Below are positions 7,755 through 16,730 of a DNA stretch of 58,931 nt, piece after piece. A program made the translations under genes and the position numbers. Location of the stretch: the NCBI GenBank assembly GCA_021847605.1, contig JAJZQN010000025.1:1-58931 (forward strand), given 5' to 3'. A model generated the notes under the pieces. The model made no database searches. It worked only from the letters and a program-made list of their open reading frames with translations, and was not told where the DNA came from. How positions within the stretch are numbered: position 1 is the stretch's first letter; every line of letters begins with the position of its first letter. The stretch comes from Pseudomonadota bacterium (GTDB lineage Bacteria; Pseudomonadota; Alphaproteobacteria; Sphingomonadales; Sphingomonadaceae).

Positions 7755-9230
7755 TCAGGTGACGATTTTCACCCGCTGACCCGGCCGCAGGACGCTGTTC
7801 GCGGTCAGCGCATTGAGCGTCAGGAAGCGTTCGAGCGGATAATCACTATAGCCCATGCGGCGACTGAGCGACTGGACTGTGTCGCCCGCCTTGACAGTCA
7901 ACACTTCGACGCGATGCGGCTTGATGGCGGCGGCCTCCTGCGCGCTGAGGCGCTGAACCGACTGCACCATCGACGCGAACGGGCCGATCCCCTGCCCCGC
8001 AGGCGTGATCAACAGGAAATGATAGGCTTTCCCTTCGCCAAATTCATAGGCGAAGACGGTGGCGTCAATCTGGCTCGATTGCGTGCTGGCCCGCACCGTG
8101 CGCCATGCCGCGGGCAGGCCGTTGACGGTCGTGCGCTGCACCTCCCCGGCCGGGACGCCGCCCTGCCCGCTGCTGAGGCGCGACAATACGCCATCGATAT
8201 AGGTGGCAAGGTTGCCATTATAGGCCGCACCGCCAAACTGCGCCTGCCCGCCAGAACCCGTGACCGAAACCGCCTCCGCGCTATTTTCCATGCCGAACCC
8301 GTTCGGCACGGTAAAGCTGAGGCGCAGGTCGGGATGGCGGAAGCGATTACCCTCGATCACGCCCTGTTTGGGATCGTCGCCATAAAGAACGCCGTCCAGC
8401 GCATTCAGGAAGACGTCGCGGTTGCGCAGCGCGCTGGTCGAACGGGTGGCCGCCGCACCATTGGCCGCGCGGGTTACACGCGCACCGGGATCGGGGTGAG
8501 TGCTGGCCCATTCCGGCACCGAACGCGCGCTGCCCGCCAGCCGCGCATCCAGATTGCTCTGCGCCGCCAGCGAGGCGAGCATGCTGGACAGCGCCCTGGG
8601 ATCATATCCGGCCGAGGCGAGATAACGGATGCCAAGGTCATCCGCTTCATATTCCTGGCTGCGTGAGAATTTGAGGGTCAGAAGCTGGCTGCCGGTGCCA
8701 ATCCCCTTCTGCACCAGACCGGCGAAGCCCGAATCGCCCAGAAAGGCGCCTGCCAGCGCACCTAGCAGCGCGCCGCCGATCGCATTGCGCTGCGCCGCCT
8801 GCTGCCGCCGTTGGCCATGCTGAGCCGCGACATGGCCCACTTCATGGCCCAGAACGCCGGCCAGTTCGGCCTCGTCGTTCATCAGTGCCATCAACTGCCG
8901 CGTTACATAGACATAGCCGCCCGGAATGGCGAAGGCGTTGTTGACCGGCGAGTTGAGCAGGGTGACGGTGAAATCCCCCTGCGCATTGGACAGGCCCGAC
9001 TGCACCGCGATACGCCGCCCGACCGTTTCAACATATTTCGCCTGTGGGCCGGCATAGGCGCCGCCAAATTCCTTCAGCAGTTCGGGATGCTGCTTGGCCC
9101 CGCTCGCCTTTTCCTGCGCGCTGATCGACGTCACCGTGCGAATCGCCCGCTGCTGCCCGATCACCGATGGCGCAGCCACCAGCATGGCGAGGCCCGCCGC
9201 AGCGCAGCCAGCTTTCCATTGTGCTTTCAT
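7755..9230 (-). CDS. Periplasmic M48-family metalloprotease with C-terminal LysM domain
   Basis: This 491-residue exported protein starts with a signal peptide (to about residue 26). It has the zinc-protease motif HEVGH at residues 129-133 with a downstream glutamate in SRSQEYEADDLG, as in BepA-like proteases that check outer-membrane protein assembly. The final 50 residues form a LysM-type peptidoglycan-binding domain (VEVLTVKAGDTVQSLSRRMG). I chose ATG 9230; an in-frame TTG at 9245 is less likely. The central 290-400 region resembles no domain I can name. A role in envelope protein quality control is inferred. Confidence 0.86.
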   Translation of the reverse strand: MKAQWKAGCAAAGLAMLVAAPSVIGQQRAIRTVTSISAQEKASGAKQHPELLKEFGGAYAGPQAKYVETVGRRIAVQSGLSNAQGDFTVTLLNSPVNNAFAIPGGYVYVTRQLMALMNDEAELAGVLGHEVGHVAAQHGQRRQQAAQRNAIGGALLGALAGAFLGDSGFAGLVQKGIGTGSQLLTLKFSRSQEYEADDLGIRYLASAGYDPRALSSMLASLAAQSNLDARLAGSARSVPEWASTHPDPGARVTRAANGAAATRSTSALRNRDVFLNALDGVLYGDDPKQGVIEGNRFRHPDLRLSFTVPNGFGMENSAEAVSVTGSGGQAQFGGAAYNGNLATYIDGVLSRLSSGQGGVPAGEVQRTTVNGLPAAWRTVRASTQSSQIDATVFAYEFGEGKAYHFLLITPAGQGIGPFASMVQSVQRLSAQEAAAIKPHRVEVLTVKAGDTVQSLSRRMGYSDYPLERFLTLNALTANSVLRPGQRVKIVT

Positions 9231-9304
9231 AACAACCCGTCCCAAATCCTATTACCTATCCGTAACGGATGAGGATGACGGGCTGTTCCGAAAAAGGCGA
9301 GAGA

Positions 9305-10249
9305 TCAGACGCCGATAGCGAGAAATTTGTCGGCCCGGTCGGTCCGCAGCGCCTGCGCATCCATCCGTTCCAGCGTGTCCAGCTCCGCCTCGATCGCTGC
9401 ACCAAGGCTGGCTATGGCCTGCACCGGATCGCGATGGGCGCCGCCCACCGGCTCCGGCACGATGGCATCGATCACGCCCTGCGCCTTCAGATGCTGGGCC
9501 GTCACCTGCATCGCGGTCGCGGCGTCGCTGGCCTTGTCAGCGGTGCGCCACAGGATCGATGCGCAGCCTTCGGGCGAGATCACCGAATAGACGGCATGTT
9601 CGAACATCAGCACACGGTTGGCCGCCGCCAGTGCGATCGCACCGCCCGATCCGCCTTCACCCACCACGGCCGCCACCATCGGCACGCCCAGCTTCAGGCA
9701 TGCCTCGGTCGAGCGGGCGATGGCTTCGGCCTGACCGCGTTCTTCCGCCTGTACGCCCGGAAATGCTCCCGACGTGTCGACAAGGGTCACGACCGGCAGG
9801 CCGAAACGGTCGGCCAGTTCCATCAGGCGGATCGCCTTGCGATAACCCTCGGGCTTGGCCATGCCGAAATTGTGGCGCACGCGGCTGGCGGTGTCGTCGC
9901 CCTTTTCATGGCCGATGACCATGACCTTGCGATCGCCCAGCGTGGCGAAGCCACCGATGATCGCCTGATCGTCGGAAAAGGCGCGGTCGCCGGCCAGTGG
10001 CATGAAATTGTCGAACAGGCCCGCGACATAATCCTTGAAATGCGGCCGGTCCGGGTGACGGGCGACCTGCGTCTTCTGCCAGGGCGTCAGCTTGGCATAA
10101 GTGTCGGCCAACAGCTTTGACGCGCGCTGTTCCAGCGTCGCGATCTCGCCATCGATGTTAATGTCGCCCACAGCAGCGGTGGCACGCAGTTCGACGATGC
10201 GCGCTTCCAGCTCCGCAATCGGCTTTTCAAATTCCAGAAAGCTAACCAT
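9305..10249 (-). CDS. accA: Acetyl-CoA carboxylase carboxyltransferase subunit alpha
   Basis: This 314-residue protein is the alpha subunit of the carboxyltransferase of acetyl-CoA carboxylase, which makes malonyl-CoA for fatty acid synthesis. It shows the family blocks [15 protein letters not shown] at the N terminus, [16 protein letters not shown] and [12 protein letters not shown]. It lies 11 nt downstream of xerD on the same strand and may be co-transcribed with it. Confidence 0.96.
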   Translation of the reverse strand: MVSFLEFEKPIAELEARIVELRATAAVGDINIDGEIATLEQRASKLLADTYAKLTPWQKTQVARHPDRPHFKDYVAGLFDNFMPLAGDRAFSDDQAIIGGFATLGDRKVMVIGHEKGDDTASRVRHNFGMAKPEGYRKAIRLMELADRFGLPVVTLVDTSGAFPGVQAEERGQAEAIARSTEACLKLGVPMVAAVVGEGGSGGAIALAAANRVLMFEHAVYSVISPEGCASILWRTADKASDAATAMQVTAQHLKAQGVIDAIVPEPVGGAHRDPVQAIASLGAAIEAELDTLERMDAQALRTDRADKFLAIGV

Positions 10250-10260
10250 GGGCGAAGGCG

Positions 10261-11193
10261 TTAGGGCGATGGCGCGTCGTCGTCAACGCGGGCGTGCGGG
10301 GTTATGCCCGAACGGGTGGCGAGCGGGTGGCGACTATTGACCAGTTCGACCAGCCGTCGGCTGTCCACATGGGTATAGATTTGCGTGGTGCCGATGTCCG
10401 CATGGCCCAGCATGGATTGCAGCGCGCGCAGGTCCGCCCCGCCCTCCAGCAGGTGGGTGGCAAAGGCGTGACGCAGCACATGGGGGCTGACCCGTTCGGG
10501 CGCGATGCCCGCCGCACCCGCCAGCGTCTTTACCATCTGATACAGGCGAATCCGGCTCAAATGGCTCTTGCCCGAGGGGAATAGCCAGGGGCTTTCGGAG
10601 GGTACGTGAACCAGCCAGGCGGCCACCGCCGCCCGCGCCCGGTCCGAAATCGGCACCAGTCGCTCGCGCCCGCCCTTCCCCTTCAGGATCAGGAAGGGGC
10701 GATCCGCCGCCAGCGCCCGGCGCGGCAGCGACACCAGTTCGCTGGCGCGCAGGCCCGAACCATAGAGCAGTTCGATCAGGGCGCTGAGGCGCCGGTCGAG
10801 CGGTACGGGATGTTCGACGCTGAGCCGCTCGTCGATCAGGGCGAAGAGCGAATCGACCTCCGCCATCGACAATATCTTGGGCAATGGCCGCCGCGTCACC
10901 GGCCGGGGCAATGCGGCGGAGGGGTTATCGGCCCTCAGCCCCTCTTCCTCCAGAAATCCGTAAAAGGCCCGCAGCGCAGAAACCTTACGCGCCACCGTCG
11001 ATGCGGAAAGGGTCGCCCATGCCGCCGCCAGCGTGCCGATCGAATCGGTCGATGCGGCCGCCAACCCGCCCAGCATGTCCCCCACGCCGTTAAGGTCAGT
11101 GCGATAGGCCAGCAATGTGTTGCGCGCCGCGCCCCGTTCGGCCGCCATCATTTCCAGAAAGCGGTCGATCAGGGCGGCGTCATCCTGCCCCAT
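10261..11193 (-). CDS. xerD: Tyrosine recombinase XerD
   Basis: This 310-residue recombinase should resolve chromosome dimers at dif together with XerC. It has the N-terminal SAM-like domain ([20 protein letters not shown]) and the full catalytic set: R in [10 protein letters not shown] in [11 protein letters not shown], HxxR in [11 protein letters not shown] in [10 protein letters not shown], and Y in IYTHV. The choice of XerD over XerC rests on its position next to accA and on general similarity, and is not certain. It starts 4 nt after the stop of the upstream gene, suggesting an operon. Confidence 0.85.
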   Translation of the reverse strand: MGQDDAALIDRFLEMMAAERGAARNTLLAYRTDLNGVGDMLGGLAAASTDSIGTLAAAWATLSASTVARKVSALRAFYGFLEEEGLRADNPSAALPRPVTRRPLPKILSMAEVDSLFALIDERLSVEHPVPLDRRLSALIELLYGSGLRASELVSLPRRALAADRPFLILKGKGGRERLVPISDRARAAVAAWLVHVPSESPWLFPSGKSHLSRIRLYQMVKTLAGAAGIAPERVSPHVLRHAFATHLLEGGADLRALQSMLGHADIGTTQIYTHVDSRRLVELVNSRHPLATRSGITPHARVDDDAPSP

Positions 11194-11197
11194 GCTA

Positions 11198-13039
11198 TCA
11201 GGTCCGGCTGATCGCCTCTGCCGCGATCATGCGTGCTTCGGGGTCCAGCCCGACGCGGTGCAACGCGGCAACGACATGGTAGAGGTGCGCGGGCGGCAGG
11301 TGATGCCAGTCATTGCCCTGCATCCCCACCGCTGCCAGCAGCGCCACGGTCGCCTTTTCGCCCCGCTGCGCTGCTGCGCCAATGGTGCGCGCCCATCGAC
11401 TGTTGGCCGCCAGCGTAAAACCATTATCCTGGGCCAGGCTGGCCGCATCATTGGCCGGCAGGCGCGACAAGCCAGCCAGCGCGGCGATCAGCATGCGAGC
11501 CTTGTCCCCACCGACATCGCTGACGAAGCCGGACACGCGACCGCTGTCCACATCGACCACCGGACTGGGAGCGCCCACGGCCAGCAAGGCCCAGAATTCC
11601 TGCGCGCCATCGCCGCTCAACTGACCGATCGCCCGCGCCCATCGGGCGGCGTTGCGATCATAGCCCGCCGTCATCATCGCCGCGACCAGATCGGCCGCGT
11701 CGCGCGCCTCCGCCTGCGCCACCGGCAGGGCAGCCGCCGCGCGGGCCGTCGCGATCAGGCCCACATAATCGGGCTTGGCCGGATCGCGCCACAGCGTCCG
11801 CATCGCGGAAATCCGTTCGCCCACCGTCTGCCCGGCATAAGCAGTGCGCAGCGCCTCTACCCGGTCGCTCATGTCAGCAGGCACATCGCCGTCGCTGCGC
11901 ATCTGGCTGTAGAAATTCACGAGCGCTTCGCTGGAGAAGACGCCCAGTCGCGCCGCTATCTCTGCGCCCGGACGCCGTTTCACGGCGCTCAGCGCAGGCG
12001 CGCGGGCTTCCCATGCGCGTACATGCGGACCGACAGTCCCCCAGAGCGCATCGGGAATTTCAACATTGAGCGCGGTAGCAAGGCCAAAGCGCCATGCGGT
12101 CAGATGATCCACCCCGTCCCAGTCGATCTTGACCGAACGACGCGCATTGAAGCCGGTCCCGACGACTTTTTCCGCCAGTCGATAGTCTACGCCGCGTACC
12201 ACGCCACGCCGCTGCGCCTGATTGAGCGCGCCGCTGGCCGTACCCTGATCACCCGACAGAGCGGGACAGATCGCCCGCGTCATGTCCCAACCGGGTTCCT
12301 TGCTGAAACGCAGCGCGCCATCGGACAGCGGGCAAAGCCCCGCCGGGTCCGCGCTCGCCAGATAGGTCTGCATCGCGATGGCATAAAGGCGTGGGCTGTA
12401 CCGATCCGGGTCGACGCTCTGCACCATCAGGCGCGCGCTATCCGCCTCTCCCATGCGCAGCAGCATCCAGGCGCGCTCGGCCGCCCAGTCAGCGCCATCA
12501 ATATCGCGCGGCGTGTCGGTCGCCGACAGAAGCGCGCGGCGCAGCAGAATGGAGGCCCAGCGCGACACGATCGGCGCGTGGGTTTCCTTCATCAATGTGG
12601 CCAGAAACTTGCCGGACTGGTTGCCGAAAGCGTCGGGTTCCATGCCCCGCGTCTGCGGCGTCAGTGGGCCGATGCGGTCGAGCGAACGGCGCGCGTCTTC
12701 GGGCAGGTCATATTTCGCCTTCTGCGCGGCCAGTTCTTCGGGCGTCAGCTGCGCTGCTGCGGCGGCATTGGCCGCTTCGGCGATGGCAGTCAGGTCCGGC
12801 GGAGTCGCCGGATTGAGGATGGGCAGAACCGGCACGTTGATCCCGCTCTGCCCCGCCGGATTTTGGCCGGGACTATTTTGCGTGACGGGGCGCGCCGGTT
12901 GCGGTGCGGGCGTTTCAGGCGCGTCGCCGAAGCCGGGCGGCAACAGCGATTCCGGCGCCTGCTGTGCAACCACCGGCAATGCCAGCGCCAGGGCAAAGCT
13001 GCCCAGCGCCCAGCGCGCATTCCCCCGCAAACGCCCCAT
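11198..13039 (-). CDS. Exported protein of unknown function, 613 residues
   Basis: I do not recognise this protein. It has a signal peptide (cleavage probably after VVAQQA near residue 27), then a proline-rich stretch (residues 28-75), and then a long, alanine-rich and mostly helical body with weak repeat-like pairs that could be TPR-like helices. No catalytic motif is visible. It starts 5 nt after the stop of a small membrane protein gene and ends 4 nt before xerD, so the three genes probably form one operon. A periplasmic scaffold role is only a guess. Confidence 0.75.
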   Translation of the reverse strand: MGRLRGNARWALGSFALALALPVVAQQAPESLLPPGFGDAPETPAPQPARPVTQNSPGQNPAGQSGINVPVLPILNPATPPDLTAIAEAANAAAAAQLTPEELAAQKAKYDLPEDARRSLDRIGPLTPQTRGMEPDAFGNQSGKFLATLMKETHAPIVSRWASILLRRALLSATDTPRDIDGADWAAERAWMLLRMGEADSARLMVQSVDPDRYSPRLYAIAMQTYLASADPAGLCPLSDGALRFSKEPGWDMTRAICPALSGDQGTASGALNQAQRRGVVRGVDYRLAEKVVGTGFNARRSVKIDWDGVDHLTAWRFGLATALNVEIPDALWGTVGPHVRAWEARAPALSAVKRRPGAEIAARLGVFSSEALVNFYSQMRSDGDVPADMSDRVEALRTAYAGQTVGERISAMRTLWRDPAKPDYVGLIATARAAAALPVAQAEARDAADLVAAMMTAGYDRNAARWARAIGQLSGDGAQEFWALLAVGAPSPVVDVDSGRVSGFVSDVGGDKARMLIAALAGLSRLPANDAASLAQDNGFTLAANSRWARTIGAAAQRGEKATVALLAAVGMQGNDWHHLPPAHLYHVVAALHRVGLDPEARMIAAEAISRT

Positions 13040-13044
13040 GCCGC

Positions 13045-13233
13045 TTATTGTCCCAGCTTCTCTGCGGGAATGGCCTTTTCGACGCGCTGCTGCGGCTTTT
13101 CACCACCGCGCGACCACAGGAAGATGACGAGCAGCACGACCAGGATCACCGCCGCGATCGGCACGATCGGCAAACGGCTGCCCCGGCGACGCGTGCTGCC
13201 TTCGAAACTGCTGAAATTGCGATTATTCTTCAT
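13045..13233 (-). CDS. Small single-pass membrane protein
   Basis: This 62-residue protein has a basic, polar N terminus, one membrane helix (LPIVPIAAVILVVLLVIFLW, about residues 21-40) and a short polar tail ending EKAIPAEKLGQ. The ATG at 13233 has an AGAAGG site. It is the first gene of the run leading into the 613-residue exported protein and xerD, and diverges from aroK. The function is unknown. Confidence 0.7.
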   Translation of the reverse strand: MKNNRNFSSFEGSTRRRGSRLPIVPIAAVILVVLLVIFLWSRGGEKPQQRVEKAIPAEKLGQ

Positions 13234-13327
13234 GAAACCTTCTGCGGCTGGTCCGTCCGCCCCGTCCGATGACGGGACAAAGTTGAGATTTGCCTCTTTG
13301 AGCGCTGGCTGTATAGCCCCGCAAGCC

Positions 13328-13876
13328 ATGCAGCGAAACAGCAAATTCCCGGCATCCGTCGCCAAGCCCGGTCCCATCGTCCTGGTGGGCATGATGGGCG
13401 TGGGGAAATCCACCGTTGGGCGGCGCCTCGCCGCGCGTCTTGGCCTGTCCTTCGTCGATGCCGATGAAGAGATTGAGCGGGCGGCGGGCATGACCATTAC
13501 AGAGATTTTCGCCCGCTATGGCGAACCGCATTTCCGCGATGGCGAACGCCGCGTAATCGCCCGACTGATGGATGGCGCGCCCAAGGTCATCGCGACCGGC
13601 GGCGGCGCATTCATGCAGGATGAGACGCGCGGCCTGATCCTGGACCATGCGACGGCCATCTGGCTGGACGCAGACATCGACATATTGGTCGATCGCGTGG
13701 CGCGGCGCGAAAGTCGTCCCTTGCTGAAAGGGCGAGATGCCCGCGCGGTGCTGACGGAACTTGCCGCCCTGCGCAACCCGATCTACGCGCTGGCCCCCGT
13801 CCATGTGAAGAGCGCCGCCGCGCCGCATGACGTGACGGTGGAGCGCATCATGGAGCAACTGACCGCATGGCAATAG
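13328..13876 (+). CDS. aroK: Shikimate kinase
   Basis: This 182-residue kinase phosphorylates shikimate in the pathway to chorismate. It has the Walker A loop GMMGVGKST (residues 21-29), the shikimate-site pattern VDADEEIE, an FRDGERR block and the ATGGGA motif. The frame is open far upstream, but the ATG at 13328 gives the normal family length. Its end overlaps the aroB start by 10 nt, as expected for a translationally coupled pair. Confidence 0.95.
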   Translation: MQRNSKFPASVAKPGPIVLVGMMGVGKSTVGRRLAARLGLSFVDADEEIERAAGMTITEIFARYGEPHFRDGERRVIARLMDGAPKVIATGGGAFMQDETRGLILDHATAIWLDADIDILVDRVARRESRPLLKGRDARAVLTELAALRNPIYALAPVHVKSAAAPHDVTVERIMEQLTAWQ

Positions 13877-14976
13877 TGAAGGTCGCGCTGGGCGCGCGCA
13901 GTTACGACATCATCATCGAGGAAGGCGCGCTCGACCGGGCGGGCAGCATCCTTGCCCCTTATGCGCGCAAGAATCGCCTGGTCGTCGTCACCGATGCCCG
14001 CGTCGCCACCGCGCAGCTTCCCCGGTTCGACGCCGCGCTCCGTAGCGCGGGGATCAGCGTCGAACCCATCATCCTGCCGGCGGGCGAACAGACCAAGAGC
14101 TGGCGCCATCTGGAAGAATTGCTCGACGCGCTGCTGGCGCTGGAAATCGAACGGGGCGATCATGTCATCGCGCTGGGCGGCGGCGTGATCGGCGATCTGG
14201 TGGGCTTTGCCGCCTCCATCCTGAAGCGCGGATGCCATTTCATACAGGTGCCCACCACCCTGCTGGCGCAGGTCGATTCGTCGGTCGGCGGCAAGACCGC
14301 CATCAACGCAAAGGCGGGCAAGAATCTGATCGGCAGCTTTTATCAGCCTGCCCTCGTCCTGATCGATCCCTCGACGCTCGACAGCCTGCCGCCCCGCGAA
14401 ACCCGCGCCGGCTATGCCGAGGTGGTGAAATATGGCCTGATCGACGATCCCGAATTTTTCGACTGGTGCGAAAGCGAGGGGCATCGCCTGCTGGCCGGTG
14501 ATCCCGACGCACGGGTCCATGCCATCGAACGCAGCGTCCGCGCGAAGGCGGCGATCGTCGCCGATGACGAGCGCGAAACGTCGGGCCGCCGCGCCCTGCT
14601 CAACCTTGGTCATACATTCGGCCATGCGCTGGAGGCCGACACCGGCTTTTCCGATACGCTGCTCCATGGCGAGGGCGTGGCGGCGGGCATGGCGCTGGCG
14701 TTCCGTTATTCGGCCCGTCTTGGCCTGTGCGCCGCTGCCGAAGCGGACCGGGTGACGGCGCATCTGCGCGCCGTCGGCCTGCCCCATGATCTTGCCACCG
14801 CCCATGTGACGGCGGACGGTCCAGCGCTGGTCGGCCATATGCTGCATGACAAGAAGATGGCGGCCGGCACCCTGCCCTTCCTGCTCGCCCGCGGGATCGG
14901 CCAGACTTTCCTGTCGAAGGACGTGGTGCTGGACGATGTGGCGGCGTTTCTGGATGGGGAACAGGTTTCCGCGTAA
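13867..14976 (+). CDS. aroB: 3-Dehydroquinate synthase
   Basis: This 369-residue NAD-dependent enzyme converts DAHP to 3-dehydroquinate, the second step of the shikimate pathway. The blocks ALGGGVIGDLVGFAAS, PTTLLAQVDSSVGGKTAIN and LNLGHTFGHALE give the NAD- and zinc-binding residues, including the histidines of the metal site. The length is normal. It overlaps aroK by 10 nt. Confidence 0.97.
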   Translation: MAIVKVALGARSYDIIIEEGALDRAGSILAPYARKNRLVVVTDARVATAQLPRFDAALRSAGISVEPIILPAGEQTKSWRHLEELLDALLALEIERGDHVIALGGGVIGDLVGFAASILKRGCHFIQVPTTLLAQVDSSVGGKTAINAKAGKNLIGSFYQPALVLIDPSTLDSLPPRETRAGYAEVVKYGLIDDPEFFDWCESEGHRLLAGDPDARVHAIERSVRAKAAIVADDERETSGRRALLNLGHTFGHALEADTGFSDTLLHGEGVAAGMALAFRYSARLGLCAAAEADRVTAHLRAVGLPHDLATAHVTADGPALVGHMLHDKKMAAGTLPFLLARGIGQTFLSKDVVLDDVAAFLDGEQVSA

Positions 14977-15138
14977 CAACGCGCCCGGCCCTATCGCCTA
15001 GGGCGATCTATTTCACGTTTTCGTCGATCGCGACATATTCCGACATTCGCCTGCATCATTACGGGGCCATAAGCCTCTGTGTCGGTGGCACCCCCTATGC
15101 AGTTCCCCCGCTGCGCTGCCGACTCTCCCCTGAACCTC

Positions 15139-15171
15139 GGCCTCCAGCTTTTAGCTGGAGGCCTTTTTTTT
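15139..15171 (+). terminator. Strong rightward intrinsic terminator
   Basis: GGCCTCCAGC (15139-15148) pairs with GCTGGAGGCC (15154-15163) around TTTTA and is followed by eight T residues. It lies 163 nt after the aroB stop, so it either ends the aroKB message or serves a separate short transcript starting in 14977-15138. That stretch contains no open frame I would accept. Confidence 0.9.
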
Positions 15172-15196
15172 GGCCCGTCGGCCCGGCATCGGGCAC

Positions 15197-15224
15197 AAAA
15201 AAGGGCGCCATCAAGGCGCCCTTT
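15197..15224 (-). terminator. Intrinsic terminator of rpmE
   Basis: Read on the minus strand, a 9-10-bp stem (15215-15224 with 15200-15209) with a 5-nt loop is followed by a short T-run. It begins about 27 nt past the rpmE stop. Confidence 0.85.
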
Positions 15225-15250
15225 CCATTCGATGCTTCGATGAAGACCGA

Positions 15251-15475
15251 TTACTTCTTCAGCGTCAGGCCGCCAAAGCGCTTGTTGAAGCGCGCCACCT
15301 GGCCACCGGTGTCCAGCTGGCGGTTGCCGCCGGTCCATGCCGGATGCGACTTGGGATCGATGTCGAGCGCCAGCGTGTCGCCTTCCTTGCCCCAGGTCGA
15401 GCGGGTCTGGAACGTCGAACCGTCGGTCATCTGAACAGTGATCATGTGGTAATCGGGATGAGTATCAGCCTTCAT
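15251..15475 (-). CDS. rpmE: Ribosomal protein bL31
   Basis: This 74-residue ribosomal protein matches L31: [19 protein letters not shown] and [20 protein letters not shown]. It has none of the four cysteines of zinc-binding L31, so it is the zinc-independent form. The ATG at 15475 starts the family domain directly. It sits where lpxA and lpxB follow fabZ in many other Gram-negatives. Confidence 0.95.
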   Translation of the reverse strand: MKADTHPDYHMITVQMTDGSTFQTRSTWGKEGDTLALDIDPKSHPAWTGGNRQLDTGGQVARFNKRFGGLTLKK

Positions 15476-15589
15476 GGCGTCTTGCTCCGTAATGTGCCGG
15501 TTCCGACCGGCTGTGGATGCGATAAAATGCGAAGGCGCGCCGTTAGCGTTTTCGGCGCGCCAAAGCAAGCGTGGACTTGGGTTTCCCCG

Positions 15590-16069
15590 TCAATCCTTGG
15601 GCGGATCGGAGATCATGGCGACGAAATTGGCTTCCGACACCAGCTTGCCGTCGATCATGGCCTTGCCCGTGAACTTGCAGATCGCGCCCCGGTTCTGGGT
15701 CACTTCCACATGCAGGTCGAGCAGGCAGCCCGGTTCGACCGGCGAACGGAATTTCGCGCCGTCGATGCTCATGAAATAGACGAGCTTGCCCGAATCGGCC
15801 AAGTCCATCGATTCCACCGCCAGCACGCCAGCGGCCTGCGCCATCGCCTCAACGATCAGCACGCCGGGCATGATCGGCCGGGTGGGGAAATGCCCCTGAA
15901 AAAAGGGTTCGTTGACCGATACCGCCTTGATCGCGTGGATCGACTGGTTGGGCACCAGCGACACCACGCGGTCGATCAGCAGCATCGGGTAACGATGCGG
16001 CAGCGCGGCCATGACCCGACGGACATCCATCGGGCCACGGGCGCCGTTGTTATCAACCTCTCCCGTCAT
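15590..16069 (-). CDS. fabZ: 3-Hydroxyacyl-ACP dehydratase FabZ
   Basis: This 159-residue enzyme dehydrates 3-hydroxyacyl-ACP in fatty acid elongation. The active-site block [20 protein letters not shown] contains the catalytic histidine and, a little later, the glutamate of VEAMAQ. ATG 16069 begins 8 nt after the stop of ompH and gives the usual length. In most Gram-negatives lpxD lies between ompH and fabZ; here it does not. Confidence 0.96.
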   Translation of the reverse strand: MTGEVDNNGARGPMDVRRVMAALPHRYPMLLIDRVVSLVPNQSIHAIKAVSVNEPFFQGHFPTRPIMPGVLIVEAMAQAAGVLAVESMDLADSGKLVYFMSIDGAKFRSPVEPGCLLDLHVEVTQNRGAICKFTGKAMIDGKLVSEANFVAMISDPPKD

Positions 16070-16076
16070 CAGGCGA

Positions 16077-16730
16077 TCAGCGCGACTTGGGCGCCTGCGC
16101 CGGATTGGCCGGTGCAGCGGCGGCGGCCTGACCCTGCTGACCACCCGGCTGCCAGCCGGCCGGCGGCGTGATGCCGACGCTGGGGACCAGAGCGTTCAGT
16201 TCAGTGATGACCTGCGGGGTGATGTCCGCGCCAGCGGCGAAGCTTTCGGTCGCGCCCTTCTTGAACACGATTTCGGCCTTGGTCTTGGCGGTCGCGGCCT
16301 TCAGCGCGTCGTCCAGCTTAGCGACGATCTGTTCCTCGACATAGGCGCGGGCCAGAGCAACCGGCTGGGTCAGGCGCTGCAATTCGGCTTGCCCAGCCTG
16401 CTGTGCCTGCTGAAGCTGCTGATACTGGGTTTCGATCGCCGGGGTCGGCTTGTTGCCGGCGGCCTTATAGGCGGCCTGAAGCGCTTCATTCTTGGCCTTC
16501 AGGTCCGCTTCGATCGCGGTGCGACGGGTGTTCACCTGATCAAGCTGCGGCTTATAGGTGGTCTGCATCTGGCTGATCGCGGTGGTGTAGGCGGTGCTTT
16601 TGGCAACAGCCTCTTCCAGATCGACGACAGCGAGGCCCGACTTGGTCTGCGCGGCGGCCGGAACGGCGGTCAGTGCGATGGCGGTCATGGGGGCCAGGGC
16701 AAGCGCCGCGGCCTTGTAAATGGTCTTCAT
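16077..16730 (-). CDS. OmpH/Skp family periplasmic chaperone
   Basis: This 217-residue exported protein has a signal peptide (to about residue 28, ending AVPAAAQ) and a long helical region rich in Q, A and K (residues 50-150) with the coiled-coil look of Skp. Skp holds unfolded outer-membrane proteins for the BAM complex. The start ATG overlaps the bamA stop in TGATG, so translation is coupled. The C terminus is an extra Q/A/P-rich tail. Confidence 0.87.
   Translation of the reverse strand: MKTIYKAAALALAPMTAIALTAVPAAAQTKSGLAVVDLEEAVAKSTAYTTAISQMQTTYKPQLDQVNTRRTAIEADLKAKNEALQAAYKAAGNKPTPAIETQYQQLQQAQQAGQAELQRLTQPVALARAYVEEQIVAKLDDALKAATAKTKAEIVFKKGATESFAAGADITPQVITELNALVPSVGITPPAGWQPGGQQGQAAAAAPANPAQAPKSR

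Noticed and set aside
11117..13327. Upstream extension of aroK by more than 700 codons
   Set aside because: The extension is antisense to xerD and the 613-residue protein; the ATG at 13328 gives the family length.
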